NCBI GenBank assembly: GCA_000787465.1
Contig: JSYX01000172.1
Coordinates: 1 to 54,440 of the forward strand
Reading direction: 5' to 3'
DNA from: Thermomucor indicae-seudaticae
Taxonomy: Eukaryota; Mucoromycota; Mucoromycetes; Mucorales; Lichtheimiaceae
DNA length: 54,440 bases
Below, in pieces: positions 22,985 through 34,534 of the stretch (position 1 is its first letter; every line of letters begins with the position of its first letter). The notes beneath the pieces were generated by a model that saw nothing but the letters and a program-made list of their open reading frames with translations, had not been told where the DNA came from and did no database searches. Both the position numbers and the translations under genes were made by a program.

Positions 22985-23390
22985 ATGAAGCCATACATCA
23001 CCCGACAAAATGCACTTGAATATCGCTATTGCTTAATAAATGACCTGTCTGGAATACTGGCTCCAGTTTTGCATAGTGTTGGCTGATCGCTCATGCATAA
23101 GATTGACGTCTATGGAACAGTGAATTTTATTTTTGACCTGCGCATGACAGGTAAAGACGCATTCTAAATCGAAACACTTCTGCACCAGCAACGTGTGCAT
23201 GTCTACTTGCTTAGCGCTAGAAAACGTTTTTTTTTAAGCAAAGGTTCTAGGGTCGTCTGCCCCAGAGATCGACACACCTTAATAAAGGATATATGCAGGT
23301 ATACCTGCAACTTGAGTAAAAAAGCATTTACTGCTCCCCTGCGTAGTTAAACTAAACTAACGCAATCTTATTCTTATTGCTCACTGACAT
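22845..23390 (+). repeat. Inverted duplication, right copy
   Basis: Partner of 18905-19512. It covers the last codons of the Clr2-like gene and about 400 bp of 3' flank. The pair faces inward around the bromodomain gene and the start of the Clr2-like gene. A further short block, CATTAGCAACCAAA with its neighbourhood, occurs at 23590-23632 on the plus strand and at 19512-19553 on the minus strand, but outside the right copy's right edge, so the order differs between the two sides. Confidence 0.75.
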
Positions 23391-24092
23391 TGATGTTTCT
23401 CTTAACGCAGGCCTCCCAGGAAACAAACTCTAGAGACATTTCGGAGTCGGACTTGCATCTGCTCTCTCGCACCAAAGGCACTGCTGGCCCAAAAAGTTTT
23501 TTGTCCTCTTCCGGGTGGCAGTTAATCTTTCGAAATGTTCATGCCACAGGTAGTTTCGCTTGTGTGCATTGTACGGAGCAACAGTCACTGACGCGTAGTG
23601 AATGGGACATTAGCAACCAAAGTTAACTCCAGAACAAAAGGCGTTTCTCAGACAACGTACGATTGGCACCGTGTCCAACTTCATTACTGTGGTGTTTGTT
23701 CTTCGTGCTGGTAAGAATGAGGGAGAACAGGGAATATATCGAAGGGGAGAGAGAGGAAAAAACAAGTTGATATATAGGAGGATATCGTAAGACAACACAC
23801 TAACTGACTATGGTTGTTGACAACAGCTCCGTTTGCTATTGAATACGCGAAGAAGTTCCTCTAAAAGCAACAGTTGCTTTATAGACTGTACATATATAAC
23901 GCAACGCCGACCCAAAAATAAAAAGTCTTAAGTGTAACCAAGAGTGGCGGGTTCATGCATACATTTTTGAAGGAGCCGTCATCTTTTCCTCCTCTTTCCC
24001 TTTTCTTCTTCTCCTCTCAAGAACCTGTATATATTAGTTTCCTTTGCCGCGTCAGCGAAACCTTTGCCCTTTCACCTCTAGTGTGACATTTC
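23391..24092. other. Intergenic, upstream of the coiled-coil gene
   Basis: Apart from the short repeat block at 23590-23632 nothing was recognised. The last 130 bp are pyrimidine-rich (CTTTTCCTCCTCTTTCCC), typical of a fungal promoter/leader. Confidence 0.4.
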
Positions 24093-25859
24093 ATGTTTGC
24101 AAAGTCAAAGAGATTTCAAGACGGTAAGCTCAGCCATTTCTCTCTAGCCATTTCTTTGTTCTCATTGTGAATCATTAGAGCACAAGGAATATACGCCAGG
24201 ACCCGGCGAGTACAATATTCCCAATGGGGACGAATTCAGCAAGCATAAACGTTATGGTTTTCTGAATCACACTAGTCGTTTCAGTGCAGAAAATGCAGGT
24301 ATGTGTTTCATTCTATCCCTTTTTGCCCTATCATTTCACAAAGGCAAGGTTTTGTTAAGTCGATCTACCAGCCGACTTTTACGCCAGCAACGATAGCTCG
24401 ATAGCTAGCTCGCTGTCGAATAATAGCAACAAGACGGAAGAAGCACGGAACAGGCGGCCACTCGGGGAGTACGCCACTCAATTCGAAAAGTATCGCCATG
24501 CCATGCAAAAAGAAATAGAGTCCCTGCAGTTGAAGAATCGCAAATTGGAGGGGAACCTGCAGACTGCCGTCTCGGAAAGGGACGCAGCCCAAGCCTCGCT
24601 CTTGACCAAAGACCAGGAACTCGCTGAAATGCGTATGAAGAATAACCAGTTACAGAAGTCCGTAAGTCCGTCTTGTGTTAACGACATCTAGGATAAACAT
24701 CTCCTACAGCGTCCTGCTTCTTTAGCTTAATCGTTTAGAGAAAAGCATTGACAAATCACCCAAAGTAATACAGCTACAAAAGAAAGTGGACGACATGGAG
24801 AAAGAACTGGATGCCGCAAAGGCTGCAGCATCCGAGGCACGTGAAGCAGCTCAAAAGGAGCAGGAACTACATAAAGCAGCTATAGCGGAGAAGGACGAAT
24901 TAATCATTCAGTTGCGTAGTCGTATTGAAGAACAATCCGGGACGATATCCGCATTGAATTCGCAACTGGAACAGAGCCATGATCATCTGAAAAACGTCGA
25001 ACGAGAACATCAGATGATAGTGCAGTCGTTGCGAACGAAATTGGATACTATGGCAAATGATTTGACCGCAGCACACGCGAAGATTAACGAAACGGAAGCG
25101 CACTCCATGCAGTTAAATGACGAGATCTCGCGACTCCGAGCCGATATTCAGAACGTTCAGCATGAAAAATCGTCACTTGAAGATCGAATTCGGACCATGA
25201 CAGCTCAGCATCAAGAAGAGCTCCAAACCTGCCACGCAGAGCGAGTTGAGTTGGAAAAGAGTATGCAGAAGCTAGAGGATACGTTACATCAGAGCACGTT
25301 GGATATCCGATCATTAGAATCGCAATTCGTGGAAGCCAAAGCCGAGACGGAAACGCTCCGTGAAACGATTCGGGCCAGGGACGAACAAATCCAGCGCAAA
25401 GACAGAGTTACACACAGGCTGCAAACGCAATTTGACATGTACCGTTCCCACGTGACAAAGCTCATGCAACAAATGCGAGAGAAATGTCGTTTACGACAGT
25501 CTGATGCCGATAGACTCGCCCGAGAGCTACGAGAAGCCAAGAAATATATCAATCAACAAGCACTGCATTTGGATTCTCTAAAATCGGACCTGCACTGGCT
25601 TTCAAAGTGGAACCGTCAACTCGGGAACCTTGTGGAAGCTGTACTTGATGATGGCGCTAACTCTTCGGAGATCATGATACCCTTTTTATCGGCAACCGAT
25701 AATATTAATATACCTTTGTCATCAAGCAAATCAGGTACGCATTGGGTATCTTCTTTACACATTTTGTAGATGCTTAACACGATGGTCCTGCATACAGTTC
25801 TCCCGAACGACTCGGGCTTTTGCGCTCAGCAAGACCTATTAAAAGAAGTTCTTATGTAG
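24093..25859 (+). CDS. Coiled-coil protein with HMMR-like N-terminus
   Basis: Five exons (24093-24123, 24179-24298, 24372-24661, 24726-25734, 25798-25859) give 503 residues. The N-terminus, FAKSKRFQDG then EYTPGPGEYNIP and SRFS, matches the arrangement of the hyaluronan-mediated motility receptor N-terminal domain (phenylalanine-lysine-basic patch plus PGPGxY, as in SHIPPO repeats). That family is known in animals for spindle and microtubule association. The remainder, about residues 90-440, is an almost unbroken heptad-type coiled coil rich in E, Q, K and L, with no globular domain. The last exon is uncertain: the strong GTACGC donor leads to a 20-codon tail, while another frame after 25795 stays open to about 25981 and also looks protein-like. 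A cytoskeletal role is inference. Confidence 0.7.
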
Positions 25860-26404
25860 CTAGGAACTTATTCAGATACCCATCTCAAATTTCACATGCT
25901 TTTGCTGATGAAAACTATAGCAGCATTCTCTGTATATACACATGCATCGTCGACTTGCGCACTCTTTTCGGGCGCTTGGAATGAACATAAAGTGTCTGCA
26001 TAAAGCTGGAAATTGCTTTCTTTCTCTGTCTGCATGTTTGATTGGACCTGGGTTACCTGTCAGATTGGGGGGGGGGGCCATTTTGGTTTGCAATTTACCA
26101 ACGGCTTCTTCTTCCCTTTGATGGAAGTTACGCTCTCCGGAATCTTCCCGAACCATTCCGAGGGCATTTAATGGGGGACAAGGCGTGAAATCGGCACCCT
26201 TTGCATAAAAAATGCTTTAACTGCGTCTTTCCCGGATACATCATGATGTCGAAGAAAGAGGCAATGCACTGTACTTTCTCACCATGGTGAACAACTGTTT
26301 ACTATAGTGGCAATTTACCCAAAAAGGAAAAATTCCTGTCGGCATACATTGCGTAACAACGACATGCAACAAGAGATTCTCTTTTATTGCAGCGCATAGC
26401 GTGA
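25860..26404. other. Intergenic between convergent genes
   Basis: Contains a run of ten G near 26067 and no supported gene. Part of it may be the alternative 3' end of the coiled-coil gene. Confidence 0.4.
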
Positions 26405-27284
26405 TTACCAGGCAACTGTCTGGTTCTTGTAATCAAAGAATGTTCCATTAGACTCCTTGGTGAGCTTGTCAAAGGCGAACAGCATGCCGCTAATGGATTC
26501 CTCGGGCGTTACTGGAGCCGACTTGCCACCCATGTCCGTCTGGACATGGCCTGGATGGACCGAAACAACGATAAATCCTTCTGAGCGCAGATGGGCTGCC
26601 CAAAGTCTTGTGAGCATGTTTTCTGCGGCTTTTGAGACGCGATACTTGACGGTGTTTTTGTCAGAAGCACTTCCTAAAAGAAACATAACCAATGCAATAC
26701 CTCATTATAGAATGCACTGTCCGTATTGACCAGTGAACCAAGGATTGATGAAATGTTAATGATCTGACGCGTAGAACGTTTTCGCAGCAAAGGCAAGAAA
26801 GCTTGAGTGACATTCGAAGTGCCAACTACATTGGTCTCGAAAACGCGCATGTAATCAGCGCGAGACCTATAATACACCCTCTGCTAGTTAACGGTTTTAT
26901 CAAAGACGAGAAAAGTGTGCATTTAATCCTTACGTCGTCTCGGGATTATTAGACTGTTGACCGCCCACACCAGCATTATTAATTAACACGTCAATGCCTG
27001 CTGGCGCGATCTGCGATATTTTTTCTACCGCCGCCTGCAAAGCTCTGTTGGTTTTGACTTCACAGATCGGGAAGAGGGTTTTGTTTTACCTTGACCGAGT
27101 CTGCGTCGACAGTATCCATAGTTACTGCGTGAACTCGTTTGCCGTCTACAATTGCCTGTAGCTTTTCCGATTTCTCGGGTGCACGCGCACATGCAATCAC
27201 TGTATGACCTTTTTCGGCCAATTGTCTAACGAATTCTACACCAATACCTCGCGAAGCACCGGTGACAAGATAGATTCGACTCAT
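26405..27284 (-). CDS. Short-chain dehydrogenase/reductase (sniffer/CsgA-like)
   Basis: A classical SDR that would use NAD(P)H to reduce a carbonyl substrate; the substrate cannot be told from the sequence. Four exons give about 245 residues. Start MSRIYLVTGASRGIG holds the cofactor-binding TGxxxGIG; LINNAGVGG is the structural NNAG motif; the catalytic serine lies in NISSILGSL and the Tyr-Lys pair in YRVSKAAENM. SVHPGHVQTDMGG after the active site is typical of the sniffer/carbonyl-reductase-like group. The N-terminus lacks a signal peptide, so a cytosolic enzyme is expected. Length is normal for the family and no damage was seen. Confidence 0.88.
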
Positions 27285-29110
27285 TTTTATGATGGTATCC
27301 ACGAAGGAAACGCTTCGAAAGAAATAGAAGATATCCAATGCTGGCCTTTTTAAAACTCTGCAGGGTTTTGGTCGGGCTCAATACGCGGCCCGTTGCGACA
27401 AGGGACTCGCAGTCTGCGCGCATTACGGGACACGCTCAAGTAGACCCACCAATACAGTCTTGAAGGCTATCCATTGCGAGTTGCAAAGCACAAAAGAGGA
27501 AGGCTAATCTGACTTCCAAACCCGGCGAGAGCCTGTCGAAGCCCATCGAGAGGCTTCGACAGCCCCTAGTATGGGTTAAACAGACTGTGTAACCCCTCAC
27601 TGAGCAGGCTCCACCAAACAAACCTAATACACAACCTGTGCAGGCCTGGTCAGGCTTGTACAAGGCTTTTCTCTTTTAACTGATGACTTCCACTAAAGTT
27701 TTGGAGAACTGTACTGTACCAAAGTGTCTGTTAACTATTTATCGGTTTGCCTCACACAATCACCAATATTTGCGCCGTAAGGCACGAAGGTTAATCCTGG
27801 GGTCCACGCCAGTATTCAGAGAAGAAAGGACCGATAACCCTGGCCCCCCGGCGCTGATTAGGCCTGCGGTTGGCCCCATCTGGCCTATAAAAGAGTGGGA
27901 AATCTATCACCGATCCTGAGGACTTGAGAACAATGGAACCTTGAAGCAGAATAAACATACCACTACACATTTGGCAAAGAAACACCCTTACCATGGAAAA
28001 AAACAGGACTTAGCCAGTGCTCGCGCCAATTGCAACCGTTTATAAAGTAATGGCCGTATGTTTTCCCCAGAAACTGCAGCAACCTTTGAGTTTCAATAGC
28101 AGACACTGTATTTACGCCCTATCCTCACTTAACAGCGTGGACTTGTATGCGGACGACCGTTGATGCATACGGTGAGTACTACATAGCTGTGCCTGCTGAA
28201 TCGCCTTCATTGCCGACATGTGTGTGGCGAACTGTGTAAAGGCAAAGGATAAACTCAAGATTGAGTTATAGTATAACTCTAGCGCATTTGGTACTCGTTT
28301 ACGTCAAACTCCAGGATAAGAACTCATGTGCTAATATTCCAATCGAACTGAGCATGGCACTGGTCTGCAATGAAAATACTTCCACGCAGATCTTCTGGCT
28401 TATCTCGCCGATAGTGTCGTCGGTGAACCGCCTGCGGGGACGCCCAGACTAGAGAGACATTTCCGAAACGGTATCCATACTATGATAACGATCAGTGAGC
28501 CATCCGAATACGGGAAAGTACGATGCTTTCAGCAAGCTCACGTGCTCTCCAAGATCAACGCAACATGGGCTAAAAATGAAAAGTCTAATTGCCAGAGATA
28601 GATGCCATCGTCCGGCAAAATGATATCACGGTTGTTGGACTCGGACATCCATTCATGGCAGTTGCGTTCTTGTGCTGCGAACCTCACGCGAGCAACGATC
28701 ATTTTCTCCTCTTTACCAGCAACTGAACACTACTAGAGACATTGTAATAACCTGTCATAGCTTTTCATATTGTTAAGATGCACAACTTGTGCTAAAGGGG
28801 AGAGCAAGTACACAGCCCAGATACGGGCCAGAACAGGTGACAAAATGGCATGGACCCTTCATCGCCAAGGGTGAGGGAAACGGGATCCTTGGCCAATCAA
28901 AACCCGTTCCGCCGTTGTCACGCAACCGTCTTTTGAAAAGGTGTGATCGCCAACGCTCTTAGCACTGGCTGACTCTTGGTCAGACAAGCATTACAGAGAG
29001 AAAGACACACAAACACAAATGAAAACAAAAAGCAAAGACGAAGAACTATATTGTCATTAAGAGCAAATCATCGAGGAAGATCATGATGATGAAGAAGAAG
29101 ATATTGATGG
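27285..29110. other. Gene-poor region
   Basis: About 1.8 kb with no frame resembling a known protein on either strand. The part nearest the dehydrogenase start must hold its promoter. Hairpins at 27533-27665 are listed separately. A TATAAAAG box at 27884 has no supported gene downstream of it. Confidence 0.45.
27533..27665. repeat. Cluster of short inverted repeats
   Basis: A perfect 11-bp hairpin, CTGTCGAAGCC/GGCTTCGACAG with an 8-nt loop (27533-27562), is followed by GGGTTA/TAACCC (about 27573-27595) and by GCCTG/CAGGC copies and a CTTGTACAAG palindrome near 27654-27663. It is not a recognised RNA family. Confidence 0.5.
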
Positions 29111-29986
29111 TTAGTCTTCAGTTGAAGAAGTAGAAGAAACCAGATTCAAAAGCTTCGGATCTTTTTCAATGACCAAAGCTCGAAGCCATTTGGCCTCCAT
29201 CTCCAATTCCTTGACTCGTTTCTCCAAGGCTTCTGCCTTCCTAGTCATTTCTTTGGCTGTTCGTTCAAGGGCCTGTTCACGCAATTTCTTTTTCATACGG
29301 AACCGTGCTGACGCAGCTGTATTACGTCGACGTTTATCTTCTTCGGCTGCAAGACGTTCTGCTTCACTTGGATCCATTGCTGACGAAGCATTGGTGCTTG
29401 GCTGTTTTCTCTTACGTGAAGACGAAGAAGAAGTCGAAGTAGTAGATGAAGCCGTCGGTGTAGCAGGCCATGCTGTCGGATTGCTGACTAATCCTCCAGG
29501 TGTTGGTGCAGGTGCCAGACGAGGTAAAGCCCGTGGCGCTGATGGTTCCGTGACAGTAGGAGCTTCTTGTTGTTGTTGTTGAAAGGGCGGCTGCAACAAT
29601 GGATAATTAATATACGAATTGACGAGTTCTTTTTGCAAGTCCGTTGTCGCTGCTGTTTGGTCTTGTTGTTGACCTGATATAATCTTCCCTCATTAGTTTT
29701 TTTCAGGGCTTAAAGCGAAATGACGAAATCATTACGATTATTTACCAAAGCCAGCTAAAGCCACAAGCAAGTCTGTATGGTTCTGATCCACGGATGGCGT
29801 CGTCGTAGTCGAACTGGGTTTCGTGGCATCGCCGCCATTAAAGTCGTCCAGCAATGCTGATCCCGGCTCAGTATCGAAAGTGAATTGCGCATTAGCCCAG
29901 AGAGAGAGCTCTTCCCTCAGTGCTTCCTCAGAAATATCCGCAGGCGAGTCAGCACCCAGCAGATTCAGAGAAGAAATATACGACAT
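29111..29986 (-). CDS. bZIP transcription factor, CYS-3/Zip1 class
   Basis: Two exons (29746-29986 and 29111-29673) encode 267 residues. The C-terminal bZIP domain has basic region RRRNTAASARFRMKKKLREQ followed by a leucine-zipper-length heptad helix ending near KWLRALVIEKD. The NTAASARFR signature, with Phe in place of the usual Ser/Cys, is that of the CYS-3/Met28/Zip1 group, which controls sulfur assimilation or metal stress in other fungi. The middle is rich in Q, P, T and S and probably acts in activation; the N-terminus is acidic (residues 1-60). The start at 29986 gives MSYISSLNLL; an in-frame extension to 30106 is open but lacks support. Three very short upstream ORFs precede this start, which suggests translational control. 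Confidence 0.88.
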
Positions 29987-30033
29987 GCTTCTCAGAAAAC
30001 ACTGCAGGGAAAGAAGAGAAAAAAAGTAAATCC

Positions 30034-30123
30034 TCAGATCGAAGGCATTGCTTAAAAAGGCATTAACAGAATTTTCTGTGTTTGAATTTGAAGAGCTCGG
30101 TTTCAACGACGTTCCACGAGCAT
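30034..30123 (-). promoter_or_regulatory. Three short uORFs in the bZIP leader
   Basis: On the minus strand, before the bZIP start codon at 29986, lie three minimal ATG-to-stop frames: 30123-30103 (6 residues), 30063-30052 (3 residues) and 30048-30034 (4 residues). All end before the main ATG. Stress-responsive bZIP genes such as GCN4, cpc-1 and ATF4 are known to be controlled by such uORFs. A pyrimidine-tract acceptor (CCCTGCAG, about 30003-30010) means a 5'-UTR intron could remove them in some transcripts. Confidence 0.5.
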
Positions 30124-30373
30124 GACTTTAAACGATGAGCCTGCTTCTTTACGTATGGGTACTTGTTAAGTTCAGGGACTTCTAACCCTCTTCTCTATAT
30201 GTATCGTAGCAAGCGGATAACCAAAAATTTCTCAAATTTAAAGCTGTAGGCAAGCAGATAAATGAGAACCAATTTCCGATTGTATTTTTATGTGTCTTCA
30301 AGCAAGTGGCAATAGCCACAAAGATTATGTACAATGAAAATAAAGAGATAGAGAAAAAGGAAAGAAGGATAAA
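30124..30373. other. bZIP promoter and ADE6 3' flank
   Basis: Short spacer between tandem minus-strand genes. It must hold both the 3' end of ADE6 mRNA and the bZIP promoter; no clear core element was recognised. Confidence 0.4.
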
Positions 30374-33300
30374 TTAGAAGCGATCGCCCACCCATTTGCG
30401 AGCATTATGGAACATCCGCAACCAAGGACCGACTTGTCCCCAGTTTTCGTCTTCTGGATACCATGAATGACTCTCCTTGAGCACCACACGTTCTGGATGC
30501 GGCATCATGGCCAAAACACGCCCGTTAGGCGTTCGAATCGCCGTGACACCACCAGGTGACCCGTTCGGGTTGTAAGGGTACCGTTCTGTCGCTTGGCCAT
30601 AGTTGTCCACATATCGAGCAGCAGACAATTCTAGCTCGGCAAACCGTGCGCTATCAGCGTCGCTCTGGAACTTGACCCGACCTTCGCCGTGCGCCACCGC
30701 AATCGGGAACTTGGATCCAGCCATTCCGTCAAAGAATATGCAGTTGGTATCTTGAATTTCTACCATGCAAGTACGTGCCTCGAATTGCTCGCTTTCGTTG
30801 CGCACAAATCTTGGCCAGCTTTCTGCGCCAGGAATAAGTTCCTTGAGACTGCTCAGGAATTGACATCCATTGCACACACCCAGGGCAAACGTGTCCTCGC
30901 GTTCGTTGAAGAAGTGTGCAAATTCTGAGCGGGCATGAGGATGCAGCAGGATGGACTTGGCCCAACCTGCACCAGCACCCAGCACATCACCGTAGGAGAA
31001 GCCACCGCATGCCGCAATACCGACAAAGTCCTTGAGACTCACTTTTCCAGAGATAATATCCGTCATGTGCACATCCACCGCTTCGAATCCGGCCAAATGG
31101 AAAGCAAAGGCCATTTCAATCTGTCCGTTTACGCCTTGATCACGCAGAATAGCAACACGCGGTCGCCGAGAAGAACCACCATTGAGACCAGCTGTAATGT
31201 CTGCAGCCGGGTCAAAGGTCAGCTGGAAGCTCATACCAGGATCGTTCACATCCAGCACGTTATCGTATTCTTGCAAAGCGCAATCGGCATTGTCACGAGC
31301 AGCCTGCATGAGATACGACGTCTTGCTCCAGAGACGGAACATCTCCACACGAGTGGCAGCAAAGACAGGCTGCTCACCAAACTTGAACGCAACAACGTCT
31401 TCTTCATTGTGGGGAGTTACGACACCAATATTGTGGATCGCCTGCTGTGGGACACCAGCTTGCGAAAGCACGGACACAAACTCATTCAATCGCGACGCTT
31501 CGACTTGCACGACCGCACCGAGTTCTTCGTTGAAAAGACACGACACCACATCACCAGATCGAACGATCTCGTTAAGCTGGACCTCTGCACCCACATGACC
31601 AGCAAAACACATTTCTGCAAGGGTCGCAAAAAGACCGCCATCGGATCGATCATGATACGCCAACACAAGGTCGTTGCAGCCTTCCTTCACTTGCTGCATC
31701 GCGTTGAAGAAGTTCTTGAGCAACGTAGGGTCTTCCACGTCGGGACATTCATCGCCAATCTGCTTGTACACTTGCGCCAAAGCAGAGCCACCCAATCTCT
31801 GCTTGCCCTGGGCCAGATCGATAAAGCACAAAACCGTACCTGGCTTGTTACGGAGTTGGGGCGTAAAGGTCTTGTGGTTGTTGATCACTGGTGCAAATCC
31901 AGTAATAATCAACGACAGCGGCGCAGTGACCTCCTTTTGTTCGTCTTGCTCTTTCCACTTCATCTTCATCGACATCGAGTCCTTGCCGACCGGAATAGCA
32001 ATACCAAGTTGAGGGCAAAGCTCTAGACCAATCGCCTGCACGGCTTCATACAGACCAGCACCTTCACCTGGATGATCAGCAGCACACATCCAGTTGGCTG
32101 ACATTCTTATACGGCTGATATCGGGTATGTTGGCTGCTGCCATGTTCGTGATGCACTCGCCCACAGCCATCCGGGCCGACGCAGCAGGCGAAAGCAAAGC
32201 CAGAGGAGTTCGTTCACCCATCGCCATGGCCTCACCCGTGAGAATGTGCTCGCCATAGGAAGTGATCGTTACTGCCACATCTGCAACAGGTACTTGCCAT
32301 GGGCCGACAAACTGATCACGTGCCACTAAAGCCGTAATGGAACGGTCACCAATAGTGATCAAGAAGGATTTCGACGCCACAGAAGGAAGCTGCAACACGC
32401 GGGAAGCAGATTCGCGCAAAACCTGGTTAAGAGTCTCCAGGTGAGGCAAGTAGGACTTGAGGCTTGCGTCGAATGGAATGCGCAATGGCTTGAGAGTCTC
32501 GGTCTTGCGCGACATCTTGGGCGGCTTACCAAACAAGACGGGCATAGGAAGATCGATCGGTACGTTGCCGAGCAAAGAGTCCTTCACAACCAGACGTTTC
32601 TCTGCCGTTGCCTTGCCGACAATCGCATAAGGACACCGCTCGCGCGCGCACAGTTCCTTAAAGACAGCAAGTCGGGCAGGAGACACGGCAAGGACATAGC
32701 GCTCTTGCGATTCATTGCACCAGATTTCCATAGGCGACATACTGTTATCATCGCAAGGAATGTTACGGAGCTCAATCTCGGCACCCAAGTCGCTGTCGTG
32801 CACAATTTCCGGAAGCGCGTTCGACAAACCACCGGCACCCACATCGTGGATGGACTCAATTGGATTCTCTTCACCTAGAGCCGTACAAAAGTCAATCACT
32901 TGTTGAGCGCGACGTTGCATTTCCGGGTTATCGCGTTGCACCGAAGCGAAATCAAGATCAGCACTGCTTTGTCCAGATGCCATCGAACTAGCGGCTCCAC
33001 CGCCCAAACCAATCAACATGCTGGGTCCACCAAGTACGATAAGATGGGCGCCAGGCGAGATTGGCTTTTTCAAAACATGCATAGGTCGAATGCTGCCGAC
33101 GCCACCGGCAATCATGATCGGCTTGTGATAACCGCGTACCTCAGATACATCCTCCGTAATAGGTACCTTTTCCGCAAAGGTACGGAAATAACCCGTCAGG
33201 GCAGGTCGGCCAAACTCGTTGTTGAAGGCTGCACCACCCAAGGGTGCTTCAATCATGATATTGAAAGCTGAGGCGACATGGTGCGGCTTGCCGAAATCTG

Positions 33301-34534
33301 TCTCCCATGGCTGAATGTTATCCGGTATCAGCAAGTTGGATACTGTGAAGCCAACCAAACCAGCCTTTGGTTTTGAACCTTGTCCAACAGCACCTTCGTC
33401 ACGGATTTCACCACCGGAACCGGTCGAAGCTCCAGGGAAAGGTGAGACAGCTGTAGGGTGATTGTGTGTTTCAACCTGATTTGGCGATTGATTCAAGTGT
33501 TAATCCTATGCTGTCGGGAAATCTTGTTCCTAATGATCATGTACCTTGGCCAGATAATGAACATCTTCTTCGAAATGCTGATAGGCATTGCCAGCCGCTG
33601 TATCCGGCGCAAAGCGTGTTGCCTTGAAGCCTTCGAGGACAGCAGCATTGTCCGAGTAAGCCGACAGAGTGTGTTGTGGGTTGGCTTTGTGCGTGTTGCG
33701 GATCATGCCAAACAGCGAGTGAGGCTTACGCTCGCCGTCAATCGTCCAATCAGCCCCAAAGATCTTGTGGCGACAATGCTCTGAGTTGACTTGTGCAAAC
33801 ATGAAGAGTTCGACGTCCGTTGGGTTGCGTCGTAGTGCATCCTCGCTGCCAACAAAGGCGGAAATCAAGTAGTCAATCTCATCTGCGGCCAGCGCCAGAC
33901 CAAGCTCTTTGTTGGCCGTCACCAGCTTGTTACGCGCAGCCTCAGGGTCCTGTCGTCCGTCTTCGCCCAAAAGTTCGACAACGGTCAAAGGTGCAGGCGC
34001 GCCGTGCTTAAAGACAGCTTCGCTAGGTGGGATCGTCCGAGTCACGGCTTGCGTCATGCGGTCGTGGAGGATATTGACAAACGTGTTGACCTCTGAATCC
34101 GTCAATTCGCCTCCTGACTTTTGCAAAAGGTAGGCCGTGCCTCGCTCAATACGCTCAACATGGTCGTAAAGATTGCACAGATGCGCAATGTTGGTAGCCT
34201 TGGAAGACCAGGGTGAAATAGTGCCAGGGCGAGGGGTTACCAAAAGAACAGTACCGTTGGCGGGCTGCTTGTTGGTTGCAAGGAACTGTGCAATACTGGT
34301 CGCTGCCTCTTCGGCGATCGGGTTGGAACCGTACTCGAGAAGGTTGCGAAGAATGCGGCTCTGCTCGGACTCGGCATTCTTAAGTAACGCCAAAGAGTCA
34401 TTCGAACGTGGCTGCACAAAGTGGACGTGGAGACCAGCAACAGAAGTAACGCTGGGAACGTGAGACTGAATATGTTTCAGCAGGCTCTTGCTCTTAAAGT
34501 CAGAGAGCGCTGAGGTTCCCGGAAGGACCAGCAT
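30374..34534 (-). CDS. ADE6: Phosphoribosylformylglycinamidine synthase (FGAM synthase)
   Basis: This cytosolic enzyme performs the fourth step of de novo purine synthesis, turning FGAR, ATP and glutamine into FGAM. Two exons (33545-34534 and 30374-33475, 69-nt intron) encode 1363 residues, matching the 1.3-1.4 kDa-scale single-chain eukaryotic PurL. In order: the N-terminal PurS-like and linker region; the synthetase domain with [18 protein letters not shown] just after the intron and [12 protein letters not shown]; a second half with [12 protein letters not shown] and [14 protein letters not shown]; and a C-terminal class I glutaminase with nucleophile cysteine in [11 protein letters not shown] and the His-Glu pair in MMPHPERV. 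Codon use is C-rich, as in strongly expressed neighbours. A 363-codon antisense frame inside it is a by-product of that bias. Confidence 0.97.

Noticed and set aside
30935..32026. 363-codon plus-strand open frame inside ADE6
   Set aside because: It is exactly antisense to a strongly codon-biased essential gene, has no family resemblance and no splice or promoter context.
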